6,418 nucleotides of DNA from Planctomycetota bacterium (GTDB lineage Bacteria > Planctomycetota > GCA-002687715 > DRQF01), in assembly GCA_015485455.1 (NCBI GenBank), contig WFTN01000514.1, positions 1 through 6,418 on the forward strand, given 5' to 3'. Every line of letters begins with the position of its first letter. The first letter of the stretch is position 1. A model generated the notes under the pieces. The model saw only the letters and a program-made list of their open reading frames with translations. It searched no databases and had not been told where the DNA came from. Of the stretch, positions 1-6,418 are shown in pieces. The position numbers and the translations under genes are program-made.

Positions 1-336
1 ATGAAGAACTTAGTGACTTGTCCTGTTTGCCGAAATGACCACCAACTTCCGGAGAACGCCGAGGGTACAAAATGGAAGTGCGATGCCTGCAGCTCCATTC
101 ATCGTGTTCTCGAAGTTGGAGGCGGATATGAGCTGAAAACTTTGGAAGAAACCCTCAACTGGCAACGCCAAGAACCCGCTTTGGAAATGGCGATGGCTGC
201 TGATGAGCGCGGCAAGGCCCCTGTGGGTCCAAAACTGCAAACCCGACGGAGCAAATTCAACGAAGAAACTCAGCAGAGCAGTGGTAGCAAGCGTCGTCTC
301 ACTCGGGGCAACTCCCGCCGCAGCCGACTCAAATAA
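1..336 (+). CDS. Small zinc-ribbon protein with basic C-terminal tail (hypothetical)
   Basis: This encodes 111 residues. The N-terminal third has two CxxC knuckles, CPVC at residues 7-10 and CDAC at 27-30, separated by 16 residues. That is the arrangement of a small zinc ribbon, probably binding one Zn(II) through four cysteines; His14 and His34 are nearby. From about residue 66 the protein is polar and strongly basic, with many Arg, Lys and Ser, and it ends in a run of Arg/Ser-rich sequence that is likely disordered and could contact nucleic acid. No signal peptide or membrane segment is visible, so it is probably cytoplasmic. The ATG is the first base of the window, so its ribosome binding site and any upstream partner cannot be seen. 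An upstream start is also possible. It converges on the CBS gene. I do not recognise a specific family, and the function is unknown. Confidence 0.7.
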   Translation: MKNLVTCPVCRNDHQLPENAEGTKWKCDACSSIHRVLEVGGGYELKTLEETLNWQRQEPALEMAMAADERGKAPVGPKLQTRRSKFNEETQQSSGSKRRLTRGNSRRSRLK

Positions 337-360
337 TACGCTCATGGATGAGTGATTCGT

Positions 361-389
361 GTCACCTCTTTCATGCATTTGAAGGTGAC
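361..389. other. Possible stem-loop in the convergent intergenic gap
   Basis: GTCACCT at 361-367 is an exact inverted repeat of AGGTGAC at 383-389. Inside it TCA at 371-373 can pair with TGA at 380-382 after a three-base bulge, giving a ten-pair imperfect stem. It lies 25 bases after the stop codon of the zinc-ribbon gene. No T-run follows it on either strand, so a classical terminator is not supported. It could be an mRNA 3'-end stabilising hairpin, or chance. Confidence 0.25.
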
Positions 390-403
390 CGTCGCCTGGA
401 GGG

Positions 404-438
404 CCTGCGAGAACATTCTTCGCGGGCTCTTCCTATCT
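404..438 (+). terminator. Possible weak terminator for the zinc-ribbon gene
   Basis: Bases 404-410 (CCTGCGA) pair with 420-426 (TCGCGGG) through seven pairs including one G-U, and G411-T419 can add a wobble pair, leaving a seven-base loop. The stem is followed on the + strand by the pyrimidine-rich CTCTTCCTATCT. This resembles an intrinsic terminator but lacks a true T-run and lies about 70 bases after the stop codon, so the call is tentative. Read on the minus strand it is not followed by T residues. Confidence 0.35.
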
Positions 439-470
439 CACCTCAGCCACGGCCTTGAGGCATCCAGGAG

Positions 471-869
471 CTACTGAGAAACCAGTTTCAGAAGATCCGT
501 GAAACTCAATAGACCAAGTAGCTTGCTTCCGTCCATGACCGGCACTCGCCGCGTCCCAGTCATGCGCATTAATCCAATGCATTGATCTAAGGCCATATCT
601 TTCTGCACAGTGACTAAGGGAGTCGTCATATAGTCACCCACCAAAAGTTCATCCAAAACATCCGCTTCTTCATCCGCTAAAACTTGGACAATATCCTTAC
701 AAGTGATGATCCCTAATCCCGGGCTTTTCCCGTCGATGGCAACCATCAAGGAATGACAGCGCTTCTCGTTCATCAACTGAGCCGCCCCTCGAAGTGTCTC
801 TCCAGACGGAACAAATAGGCATGGTGACGTCATCACTTCCGCCGCGGTCATGGATGTAAACGATTTCAT
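471..869 (-). CDS. Twin CBS-domain protein
   Basis: This encodes 132 residues, the usual size of a stand-alone CBS pair (Bateman module). The first CBS domain spans about residues 8-66 (EVMTSPCLFVPSGETL, HSLMV, and GIITCKDI at 53-60). The second spans about 77-131 (DYMTTPLVTVQKD, RRVPVMD at 107-113, and GLLSFTDLL at 118-126). The G-x-(I/L)-(I/S)-x-x-D endings of both domains are the classic CBS signature. Such pairs bind adenosine nucleotides or related ligands and regulate a partner protein; no fused catalytic domain is present, so any effector must act in trans. It should be cytosolic. The ATG overlaps the stop codon of the upstream DUF342 gene in an ATGA, and a GGAGAAG ribosome binding site sits eight bases upstream inside that gene, so the start is well supported. 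Coupling makes the DUF342 protein or its process the best candidate partner; this is inference. Confidence 0.93.
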   Translation of the reverse strand: MKSFTSMTAAEVMTSPCLFVPSGETLRGAAQLMNEKRCHSLMVAIDGKSPGLGIITCKDIVQVLADEEADVLDELLVGDYMTTPLVTVQKDMALDQCIGLMRMTGTRRVPVMDGSKLLGLLSFTDLLKLVSQ

Positions 870-2209
870 TTCAACTTCTCCACGAGTATTTTTCTTTGGC
901 TCGCATCATACTTGAAGCGTGCATTGAGCGTCTCTTCGACAATCCCAAGTTCAAGAGTTCCGAATTCCAATATCGTTCCCCCATAAGCCCGACCAATGTC
1001 GACGAAAGACTCCTTCAAAAGCAAACGGGAGGCACGTCGCATCTCGACTATGAGACTGGTCAACTCCATTTGTTTCTTCGACTGAGCGCGGGCCATCTTT
1101 CCACCTTTGCCACGGCCGTTCGCATTATTCTTGTTCTTTGTGAATCGACGACTGTCTCGAGCGTACTTCCGTTCCCATTCCTTGATTCGGCGTTCAAGAA
1201 CCCAGGGTCGAGCCACAGAAATTCGAGTAGCCACACCTGAGCGTGAACCGGTCTCCCCAGCGATAAATGAACGAGAGGCCACAACTTGACCACCACGAAA
1301 ACGCCCAACCTTTCCATCGCCAATCAGCGCTTCTTCGCACCAGAACTCGCAATCAATCGCGTCTTTCTCGACGATGATCTTGCCCTGGGTTTCAATACGG
1401 GCGCCGAGAGCGTTTTTTGCTGCTACACCTTCCTGGGTAACAACGCCAGCCCCACTTTGTGTGTGCCCATAGATGCAACCACCCACCGACATGGCCGACC
1501 CAGCAGAACCTTCGCCGGAATTGAGATGACCGGTGATAAGAACGGCGGCACCCGCTTCAACCTTGAAGCCAGGCTCAACATCCCCTTTTATCACCAAACT
1601 CCCTTCTGAATGCAGATTGCCAGAGGCTACACCCACAGGACCTTTGTGCTCATAGCAGACATCCACATCGAGGGACTTGCTCTCAATGTAAACCACATGT
1701 CCAGATCTGGTCGCAGCTAGCTCTCCGTCTTCATTGACAACAACTCCCTTACCTAACCGTGGCAGAGGATTATGAGGCTTTTTCGTCTTGATCTCTCGCC
1801 CAAATACATCACACCCAGGCTGCCCTTCTTTGGGTTCCTGGTAGCGCCCCAAGCACTGCCCCTCCTTTGCTGGAGTCAGAGTCAAACGCTCAGAGAAATC
1901 GACTTTTCCATCATCTAAGAGCTGCCCTGGGATCGGCCCCTTCTCAAAAAGAAGCTCCAAAGTTCCATCAACACCAGCCACAGGTTCCTGACCTGTGGCA
2001 ATCTTCATCTCAGATGAAAAACTTGGATCAAGCAGAGACTTTTGCAATTCAAGGATACGAGCCTTGCTCAAGGAATGACGCACACCGGAAGCCTCAAGGA
2101 CTGTGGTGAAATCAATGTCCCCATTGTCCTCGCCACCTTCTGCCGGATTCACCCGCAGATGTGCTTCCATTTTCGTGTCTGAGACAATGACATTTACTCT
2201 TTCGGCCAT
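866..2209 (-). CDS. DUF342 / FapA-like protein
   Basis: This encodes 447 residues from the chosen ATG. The N-terminal domain (about 1-95) opens with VNVIVSDTKMEAHLRV, as FapA-family proteins do. The region 101-140 carries GKVDFSERLTLTPAKEGQCLG and then the hallmark GxPGxDVFGREI at 129-140. Residues 155-320 are short glycine-punctuated strands (NLHSEGSLVIKGDV, GFKVEAGAAVLITG, ARIETQGKIIVEKDAI, GRFRGGQVVASRSFIAGETG), expected to form a right-handed beta-helix. From about 335 there is a charged helix likely to form a coiled coil, interrupted by a Gly/Lys/Asn-rich linker at 358-380, then a short beta C-terminus. FapA-type proteins have been linked to polar localisation and signalling; the role here is unknown. 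A GTG at 2227 would add six residues (MDDNDP); ATG 2209 is preferred on family fit, though neither start has a clear ribosome binding site. It is the middle gene of the minus-strand group and overlaps the CBS gene. Confidence 0.92.
   Translation of the reverse strand: MAERVNVIVSDTKMEAHLRVNPAEGGEDNGDIDFTTVLEASGVRHSLSKARILELQKSLLDPSFSSEMKIATGQEPVAGVDGTLELLFEKGPIPGQLLDDGKVDFSERLTLTPAKEGQCLGRYQEPKEGQPGCDVFGREIKTKKPHNPLPRLGKGVVVNEDGELAATRSGHVVYIESKSLDVDVCYEHKGPVGVASGNLHSEGSLVIKGDVEPGFKVEAGAAVLITGHLNSGEGSAGSAMSVGGCIYGHTQSGAGVVTQEGVAAKNALGARIETQGKIIVEKDAIDCEFWCEEALIGDGKVGRFRGGQVVASRSFIAGETGSRSGVATRISVARPWVLERRIKEWERKYARDSRRFTKNKNNANGRGKGGKMARAQSKKQMELTSLIVEMRRASRLLLKESFVDIGRAYGGTILEFGTLELGIVEETLNARFKYDASQRKILVEKLK
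875..881 (-). promoter_or_regulatory. Ribosome binding site of the CBS gene, inside the DUF342 gene
   Basis: Read on the minus strand this is GGAGAAG, with the GGAG core eight bases before the ATG at 869. It lies within the last codons of the DUF342 gene, so ribosomes finishing that gene can reinitiate here at the ATGA overlap. It fixes the CBS start. Confidence 0.75.
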
Positions 2210-2290
2210 GGGGTCATTATCGTCCACGAGAGGATGCGGTCAAGGACCAATTCACCAGGGATGAGGCCTCCTCGGATCGATGCCGCAATT

Positions 2291-4405
2291 TCAACGCAAA
2301 CGAAGCCGACGCAGGGCCAAAGAATCATTCGAACTCTTGGCAATAGCGATCGCTTTCTCGGCGAAAACTCTTGCCGCCAGGGCTCGCCCTTCAAGAGACA
2401 GTCGTTTTGCCAGGGTTTCAACTACTGCGAGCGTCACCGAAGCATCGACCGTCAAGAATTTGTCAACCTGTGCCAACGCTTCCCCTTTATCAATGGAGGC
2501 CAAGTTGGACACAAGTGAATCGAGGGCGGTCTCCCTGTGAATATTGTCGATAAGAACCCGAAAGAGCTGACCATTGGCCAAAACATCTTTCCCCAAGGAG
2601 CGAAGACAAAGAGCGACCTCTTCCCTGGCAGATTCATTCCCCGGTTCGGCTTGTAAAACCACACGCAGATGGTTGAGAGCCTGTTGATACTGTCGCAGAC
2701 CGCGAAGGGCTCGAGCCAATCTCAGCCGTGATGTAGCATCCTGAGATCGTCGATCGACCACATACAAAAGGGCCTTGTGAGCATCGTCATACTTATCTTC
2801 TTCAAGGAGAAATCGTCCCCATGTGGCCCGCGCGTCCAAGTAGTGAGGTTCTGCCTTCAAGACTTCCCTCACTAAAGACTTGGCCCCGTCACGCTCTCCT
2901 AGATCCCAGAGGATCACTCCCAAGTTGTGAGATATCTGAGGGGACTCAGGCCGTAGTACCTGAGCTTTCTCCATCGACGCCCTTGCCCGAAGCAAATCGT
3001 TCTTCTGAAAATAAAGGACGCCCAGATTATTGTAGATATCCGGATCGTCATTTTTTAACTCCAAACTTCTTTCCAAGTGACGAGCAGCAACATCGAGATT
3101 CCCCTCGTTGAGCTCAATCACTCCCAGGTTCAACAAGGCCAACCAAGACCTCGGGTTCTTTTCTATGGTGTCAGACCAAAGAGTTCGCAAGTCGCGAAAA
3201 CTCTGACTCTTAACATAGGTGAGGTAGCCGAGAGCAAGAAGGAGAGATACCATCAACACCGCCGCCGTCTTGCGGCCTCTTTCCCCCAATCGATCCACTG
3301 CCTTCAGCCCCACTTCAAGCAAGAGAACAATCAAGTATGGCGTGGCCAAATATTGAAAATGATCTGCGACGAATGAATAGCGCATGGGATAGACATCGAT
3401 AAACCCCAAGGCTGGAAACAAGGTGCCGCCATAAAGAAGCACGCCAGCCAAGGGCCCTCGCCCTAGTCGTTTGCGTCCAAAGATTAGCCCGCCCATGAGA
3501 AGAACGAAGGCCCCCACATAGATCCACTGCCCCAAGGAAGACGTGTCAATCACCCAGCGAACGTAGTTGAAGCTTAAGTCGACGGGCCAAACGATAGAAG
3601 AGAAATAGAACCAAATCGCCCGAGAGGCGATCAAGATCCGTTGGAAGAAACTCAACTCCCAGTCAACACCTTGAGCTAAGACATGATTTCTCTCCAGCCA
3701 TGTTGTCAGCATAGCCATGCCAAGACCAAGGACAAAGAATGGCAACAAAGCCCTGATATGGGCCTTGGACACCCGCCCCAATTTCCACCAAACGAGGACG
3801 AGGATGGCTGCGGGAAGTGAGCAAGTCACCGTTTTGCTGAGCAAGGCGCAAAGAAAAAAGAACAGAGAAAAGCCATAGAAGCGTGAATTTTTCTCGGGGG
3901 CGATGGCTCCCAAAGGCCACCAAGACAACCACGACAAGATCGAGGCAAAATAGAAGACGATCGACAAACAGTTCTTTCTTTCTGTCACCCACACCACCGA
4001 CTCCACTTGAACCGGATGCACAGCAAAAAAGAAGACCGCCAAAATTGCGCAGCGAATTTCGAGGCGAAGAAGAATGAGGAAGAGGAGCCAAGAAGCTAGA
4101 GCGTGAAGAAGTAAATTCACAATGTGATAGCCTGCTGGCTTCAGGCCCCAAAGTTGATATTCGATCCAGTAACTTGTATGCACCAGAGGATAATATTGGG
4201 GCAGAGTCTCAGGGGAAGTCCAGGTATGGATGAGACCATCCAAATCACGAATATTCGGATTTTCGGTGACGTAATCATCATCATCCCAAACGAACTTGGC
4301 ATTCAATGCTGGTTGAAATGCAGCAAATACGGCGGCAAGAAGAAGAAACCCCACAAGAGGTGATCGTAGAGTTATCGCCAAGTTGGACATGAGATGGTCA
4401 CTCAT
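2291..4405 (-). CDS. TMTC-like multi-pass membrane protein with C-terminal TPR repeats (putative GT-C glycosyltransferase)
   Basis: This encodes 704 residues from the chosen ATG. The N-terminal 400 residues hold about ten hydrophobic segments (near 16-34, 95-113, 117-130, 146-162, 176-205, 219-235, 257-275, 294-309, 319-337, 355-369 and 380-396). The first outside loop has an acidic VWDDDDYVTENP motif at 39-50. HPVQVESVVWVTERKN at 130-145 and MRYSFVADHFQYLA at 341-354 are conserved marks of bacterial proteins resembling eukaryotic TMTC O-mannosyltransferases (GT-C fold). TMTC enzymes use lipid-linked mannose; transfer activity here is inferred. Residues 415-600 form about five TPRs (such as LALLNLGVIELNEGNLDVA and IYNNLGVLYFQKNDLLRA), followed by a weaker helical tail. 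Starts at TTG 4414 and ATG 4390 are also possible, and none has a good ribosome binding site. It leads the minus-strand group, 81 bases upstream of the DUF342 gene. Confidence 0.9.
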   Translation of the reverse strand: MSDHLMSNLAITLRSPLVGFLLLAAVFAAFQPALNAKFVWDDDDYVTENPNIRDLDGLIHTWTSPETLPQYYPLVHTSYWIEYQLWGLKPAGYHIVNLLLHALASWLLFLILLRLEIRCAILAVFFFAVHPVQVESVVWVTERKNCLSIVFYFASILSWLSWWPLGAIAPEKNSRFYGFSLFFFLCALLSKTVTCSLPAAILVLVWWKLGRVSKAHIRALLPFFVLGLGMAMLTTWLERNHVLAQGVDWELSFFQRILIASRAIWFYFSSIVWPVDLSFNYVRWVIDTSSLGQWIYVGAFVLLMGGLIFGRKRLGRGPLAGVLLYGGTLFPALGFIDVYPMRYSFVADHFQYLATPYLIVLLLEVGLKAVDRLGERGRKTAAVLMVSLLLALGYLTYVKSQSFRDLRTLWSDTIEKNPRSWLALLNLGVIELNEGNLDVAARHLERSLELKNDDPDIYNNLGVLYFQKNDLLRARASMEKAQVLRPESPQISHNLGVILWDLGERDGAKSLVREVLKAEPHYLDARATWGRFLLEEDKYDDAHKALLYVVDRRSQDATSRLRLARALRGLRQYQQALNHLRVVLQAEPGNESAREEVALCLRSLGKDVLANGQLFRVLIDNIHRETALDSLVSNLASIDKGEALAQVDKFLTVDASVTLAVVETLAKRLSLEGRALAARVFAEKAIAIAKSSNDSLALRRLRLR

Positions 4406-4610
4406 TGAAATCAAGGACAGGTGATACGCGAATGATATAGGATTTCAGGTAATCTGTCGTCTCCCAAGGCCATCAAAATGCTCCTCCTTTCGTCAACCCT
4501 CCAACAAGGTGATAGAATGGGTCAGCCAAACAGCCAGGCTCAACCCCATCCCGGGACGACTTGACCATCGACCAAAGAAACCTCCGAGACGCAGCAAGCC
4601 AACAAACGCC
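4406..4610. other. Divergent intergenic region, expected to hold promoters both ways
   Basis: This stretch separates the minus-strand TPR/membrane gene from the plus-strand DUF1853 gene, so transcription in both directions probably begins here. It is AT-richer near 4424-4455 (gatacgcgaatgatatagg), the likeliest promoter area. I found no -35/-10 pair with acceptable spacing on either strand. Bases 4509-4610 are open in frame with the DUF1853 gene from a GTG, but would encode a Pro/Arg/Lys-rich extension unlike the family, so I treat them as leader. Confidence 0.4.
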
Positions 4611-5555
4611 ATGAAAAAGATTCTCGCCTTTCGAAATCTCATCGTCCGCGACTTGGCCTGGGCCATTCTCAGTCCCCCTCTGATCGTTAGCCCAAGGAGC
4701 GCCTCTCAAGCTTGGTGCCATCGGCAGTTCGACGCATTCCTGCCCAATCTCATAGCTCTCGACCGAGATCCAACCCCTTTGAAAGAAGCTATAGCCAAAG
4801 TCTACACCCCAAGGTTAGGCAAGTACTTTGAGTGTTTGGTCGGATACTGGCTCAATGAAAGCAGTCACTTCGACCTCCTTGGTCAGAATCTCCAGATAAT
4901 AGAAGACAAGCAGACTCGCGGCGAATTAGACTTCGTTGTCAGAGACCGACGGACCAAACGCATCAGCCACTGGGAAATCGCCGTTAAATATTACCTCGGT
5001 TGTCCGCCCATCGACTCTATGGCTTCGTTCCACGGTCCAGGGAAACGGGATCGACTCGACCTCAAAATCCAACACATCGTCAATCATCAAGCAAAACGTT
5101 CGGAACACCCAGCCGCCATTTCCATGTTGGGCGAATATGGCTGGGAAATCGATGAGTCATTCTTATTCGTAAAAGGACAGCTCTTTTACCCAAAGGCCGG
5201 CGAATTCCGCAACAAGACCGAAACAATTGGCTCTCCTGGAACAAAGGCAGAGATTGCTCAATCTCACTATCGGACATGGTGGCAAACAACAGACGAATTC
5301 CTCGCCACCTGGGCAAAGAAGGGCTGGCATTGGCATGAACTGAAAAAACCCAATTGGTTGTCGGATCAAAGCCATATTGAGCCCGCAACGCCCCCCATAC
5401 CTTTGGGCCCACTCATAGATCTGGGGGCCGAACGCCCGGTCTACCTTGTGGCCATGGATAGCAAAGAAGAGATGACCCGGGGTTTTCTGGTTCCCAACGG
5501 CTGGCCTCCCCAAGTAAGTCCAGATGATTCTCCAGAGAGTGCCAACGACACCTGA
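4611..5555 (+). CDS. DUF1853 family protein
   Basis: This encodes 314 residues from ATG 4611. Family marks are RDLAWAILSPPLI at 13-25, RLGKYFECLVGYWL at 68-81, GELDFVVRD at 104-112, and HWEIAVKYYLG at 120-130, followed by FHGPGKRDRLDLKI at 140-153. The length matches the family. No signal peptide or membrane segment is seen, so it should be cytosolic. DUF1853 has no established function that I know of. The middle of the protein (helical Glu74, Asp107 in a strand, Glu122 and Lys126 in the next) looks like a divergent PD-(D/E)XK nuclease core; this is inference. The start is chosen because members begin only a dozen or so residues before RDLAW. A GTG at 4509 would add 34 residues of basic, proline-rich sequence, and neither start has a strong ribosome binding site. 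The C-terminal 15 residues are polar and probably disordered. Confidence 0.88.
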   Translation: MKKILAFRNLIVRDLAWAILSPPLIVSPRSASQAWCHRQFDAFLPNLIALDRDPTPLKEAIAKVYTPRLGKYFECLVGYWLNESSHFDLLGQNLQIIEDKQTRGELDFVVRDRRTKRISHWEIAVKYYLGCPPIDSMASFHGPGKRDRLDLKIQHIVNHQAKRSEHPAAISMLGEYGWEIDESFLFVKGQLFYPKAGEFRNKTETIGSPGTKAEIAQSHYRTWWQTTDEFLATWAKKGWHWHELKKPNWLSDQSHIEPATPPIPLGPLIDLGAERPVYLVAMDSKEEMTRGFLVPNGWPPQVSPDDSPESANDT

Positions 5556-5690
5556 GGCAGAGTACGGGCCCTATGCCGCCTCTGGGGCTGGGGGCCGCGA
5601 GAACGTGAAGCCCAACCCATTGGTGAGTTCGGGCCACATTTGGAACAATAGGTTGTCACGAGAGAATCGAAAAGAGGTCGTCAAGATCTC

Positions 5691-5696
5691 AAGGAG
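5691..5696 (+). promoter_or_regulatory. Ribosome binding site that sets the start of the last gene
   Basis: AAGGAG lies ten bases before the ATG at 5707. The alternative ATG at 5524, in the same frame, overlaps the DUF1853 gene and has no comparable site. This site is the main reason for choosing the shorter protein. Confidence 0.7.
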
Positions 5697-5706
5697 TTGG
5701 ATCACA

Positions 5707-6408
5707 ATGTACCAATGGATGTTTCGCAACCAATTCTACCGCCACGCTTTCGGTCCAAGGGTCCAGCTTGCGGCTAAGAAAATTCAATTGGCCTTGGCTG
5801 AAATACGCATGATCGCTTCCAAGGATTCCAATTTGGCTGCGGAAGGTGCTGTTCTTTTTCTCCAGAAAATCTCTCCGGCCTTAGAAAATTCTGACGTCCA
5901 CTCCCCCATCATTCGCAAAGCCGTTGACACAGCCATTTCGACATTGGCTCCCATCATCGCCAAAGCAGACGCAAGCTCGAAGCAAAGACATTGGTGGCTC
6001 AAGAAGTTGTTGGAAGCCCACGAAAGAGACCGGGGTCTTCTCATTGAACCGCTCACCAAGCACTGGGGAGAAATGTGCGCTTCCAAAACTGTTGCTTGGG
6101 ATTGGGCTGACCGTCTCTTGGGCCGAACCAAAAAATCTCTCGCCCCCAACATGGGAGTCGATGATTACTTTCACGGGACGACGGCTTGTTTCAGTGCCCT
6201 TCTCGCATCCGACCGTTTCAGAGAGTTGATCAATTTAGTCGCACATCAAGACTATTGGGCCTACAACATTTGGGCTGTCAAAGCCTACGTTGCCCAAGGG
6301 AAACCGGAGAAAGCCATCCAATACGCTCAATCCTGCCGCAACCCGCAAACGGACGACGGCGAAATCGACCGTGTGTGCCGAGAGATCCGCGCTACCATGA
6401 AGAAGTAG
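5707..6408 (+). CDS. Conserved hypothetical helical protein, possibly C-terminally short
   Basis: This encodes 233 residues, nearly all predicted helical, with no signal peptide or membrane segment. Recognisable blocks are AFGPRVQLAAKKIQLALAEI at 14-33, LAAEGAVLFLQKISPALE at 43-60, HWGEMCASKTVAWDWADRLL at 119-138, YFHGTTACFSALLASDRF at 154-171, and IWAVKAYVAQGKPEKAIQYA at 188-207. The last resembles a TPR-like or HEAT-like helical pair. From memory these blocks occur in an uncharacterised bacterial family whose members continue well beyond the DRVCREI segment at 221-227, whereas this one stops six residues later. It may be a short variant or truncated; I cannot verify this without a search. 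No catalytic motif is visible and the function is unknown. The start rests on an AAGGAG site; an in-frame ATG at 5524 would add 61 residues of low-complexity, non-family-like sequence. It follows the DUF1853 gene after 151 bases and may share its transcript. Confidence 0.82.
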   Translation: MYQWMFRNQFYRHAFGPRVQLAAKKIQLALAEIRMIASKDSNLAAEGAVLFLQKISPALENSDVHSPIIRKAVDTAISTLAPIIAKADASSKQRHWWLKKLLEAHERDRGLLIEPLTKHWGEMCASKTVAWDWADRLLGRTKKSLAPNMGVDDYFHGTTACFSALLASDRFRELINLVAHQDYWAYNIWAVKAYVAQGKPEKAIQYAQSCRNPQTDDGEIDRVCREIRATMKK

Positions 6409-6418
6409 TTTCCATGCC

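Noticed and set aside
441..460. CCTCA/TGAGG inverted repeat just after the CBS stop codon, as a minus-strand terminator
   Set aside because: Only five to six pairs are possible, and the following minus-strand sequence is purine-rich with no T-run.
896..1609. Plus-strand open frames of 114, 60 and 107 residues opposite the DUF342 gene
   Set aside because: They overlap each other and lie antisense to a gene with clear family motifs, and their translations are compositionally odd with no recognisable domain.
2267..2273. GAGGAGG on the minus strand upstream of the DUF342 gene, as its ribosome binding site
   Set aside because: It is about 40 bases before the GTG and further still from the ATG, and stop codons in the DUF342 frame at 2252-2254 and 2240-2242 rule out a start near it.
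3663..4151. A 162-residue minus-strand open frame inside the TPR/membrane gene
   Set aside because: It is out of frame with a gene whose membrane and TPR motifs are clear, and its Ser/Leu/Arg-rich translation is typical of a shadow frame.
4419..4514. AGGTGATA found twice (4419 and 4507) and a short imperfect palindrome at 4446-4456, as possible operators
   Set aside because: They are eight and eleven bases long, not placed symmetrically around any visible promoter, and within chance expectation.
5163..5513. A 116-residue minus-strand open frame opposite the DUF1853 gene
   Set aside because: The plus strand carries a recognisable family here; the antisense frame has no motif or ribosome binding site.
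5554..5582. GAGGC/GCCTC inverted repeat after the DUF1853 stop codon, as a terminator
   Set aside because: The stem is only five pairs with a 19-base loop and no T-run follows.

Overview
This is a gene-dense bacterial window with roughly balanced base composition, estimated by eye. It has no RNA genes, mobile elements or CRISPR arrays that I can see. A DUF342 (FapA-like) protein, a two-CBS-domain protein and a large TMTC-like membrane/TPR protein suggest a Gram-negative environmental bacterium. A deltaproteobacterial or Bdellovibrionota-type lineage is plausible, but this is a low-confidence guess because no marker gene is present.

Layout. (1) Positions 1-336, + strand: a small zinc-ribbon protein with a basic tail. 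(2) Positions 337-470: a convergent intergenic gap with two possible stem-loops, one followed by a pyrimidine-rich stretch that may be a weak terminator. (3) Positions 471-4405, - strand: a three-gene group read right to left. It runs from a GT-C-like membrane protein with C-terminal TPRs (2291-4405), through a DUF342/FapA-like protein (866-2209), to a twin-CBS protein (471-869). The last two overlap by four bases (ATGA), so translational coupling is likely. (4) Positions 4406-4610: a divergent intergenic region that should hold promoters for both directions, although no convincing -35/-10 pair is visible. (5) Positions 4611-5555, + strand: a DUF1853 protein with a nuclease-like core pattern. 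(6) Positions 5707-6408, + strand: an uncharacterised helical protein with a clear ribosome binding site.

How the genes may work together. The minus-strand group could link an envelope-associated membrane/TPR protein, a beta-helical DUF342 scaffold and a small ligand-sensing CBS protein. Gene order and the overlap support co-expression; a shared function is inference. The two plus-strand genes at the right may be co-transcribed, but nothing ties them to the left-hand group. I see no defence, phage or biosynthetic system here. The points most worth a second look are the coupled DUF342-CBS pair, the possible divergent PD-(D/E)XK core in the DUF1853 protein, and the apparently short C-terminus of the last gene.
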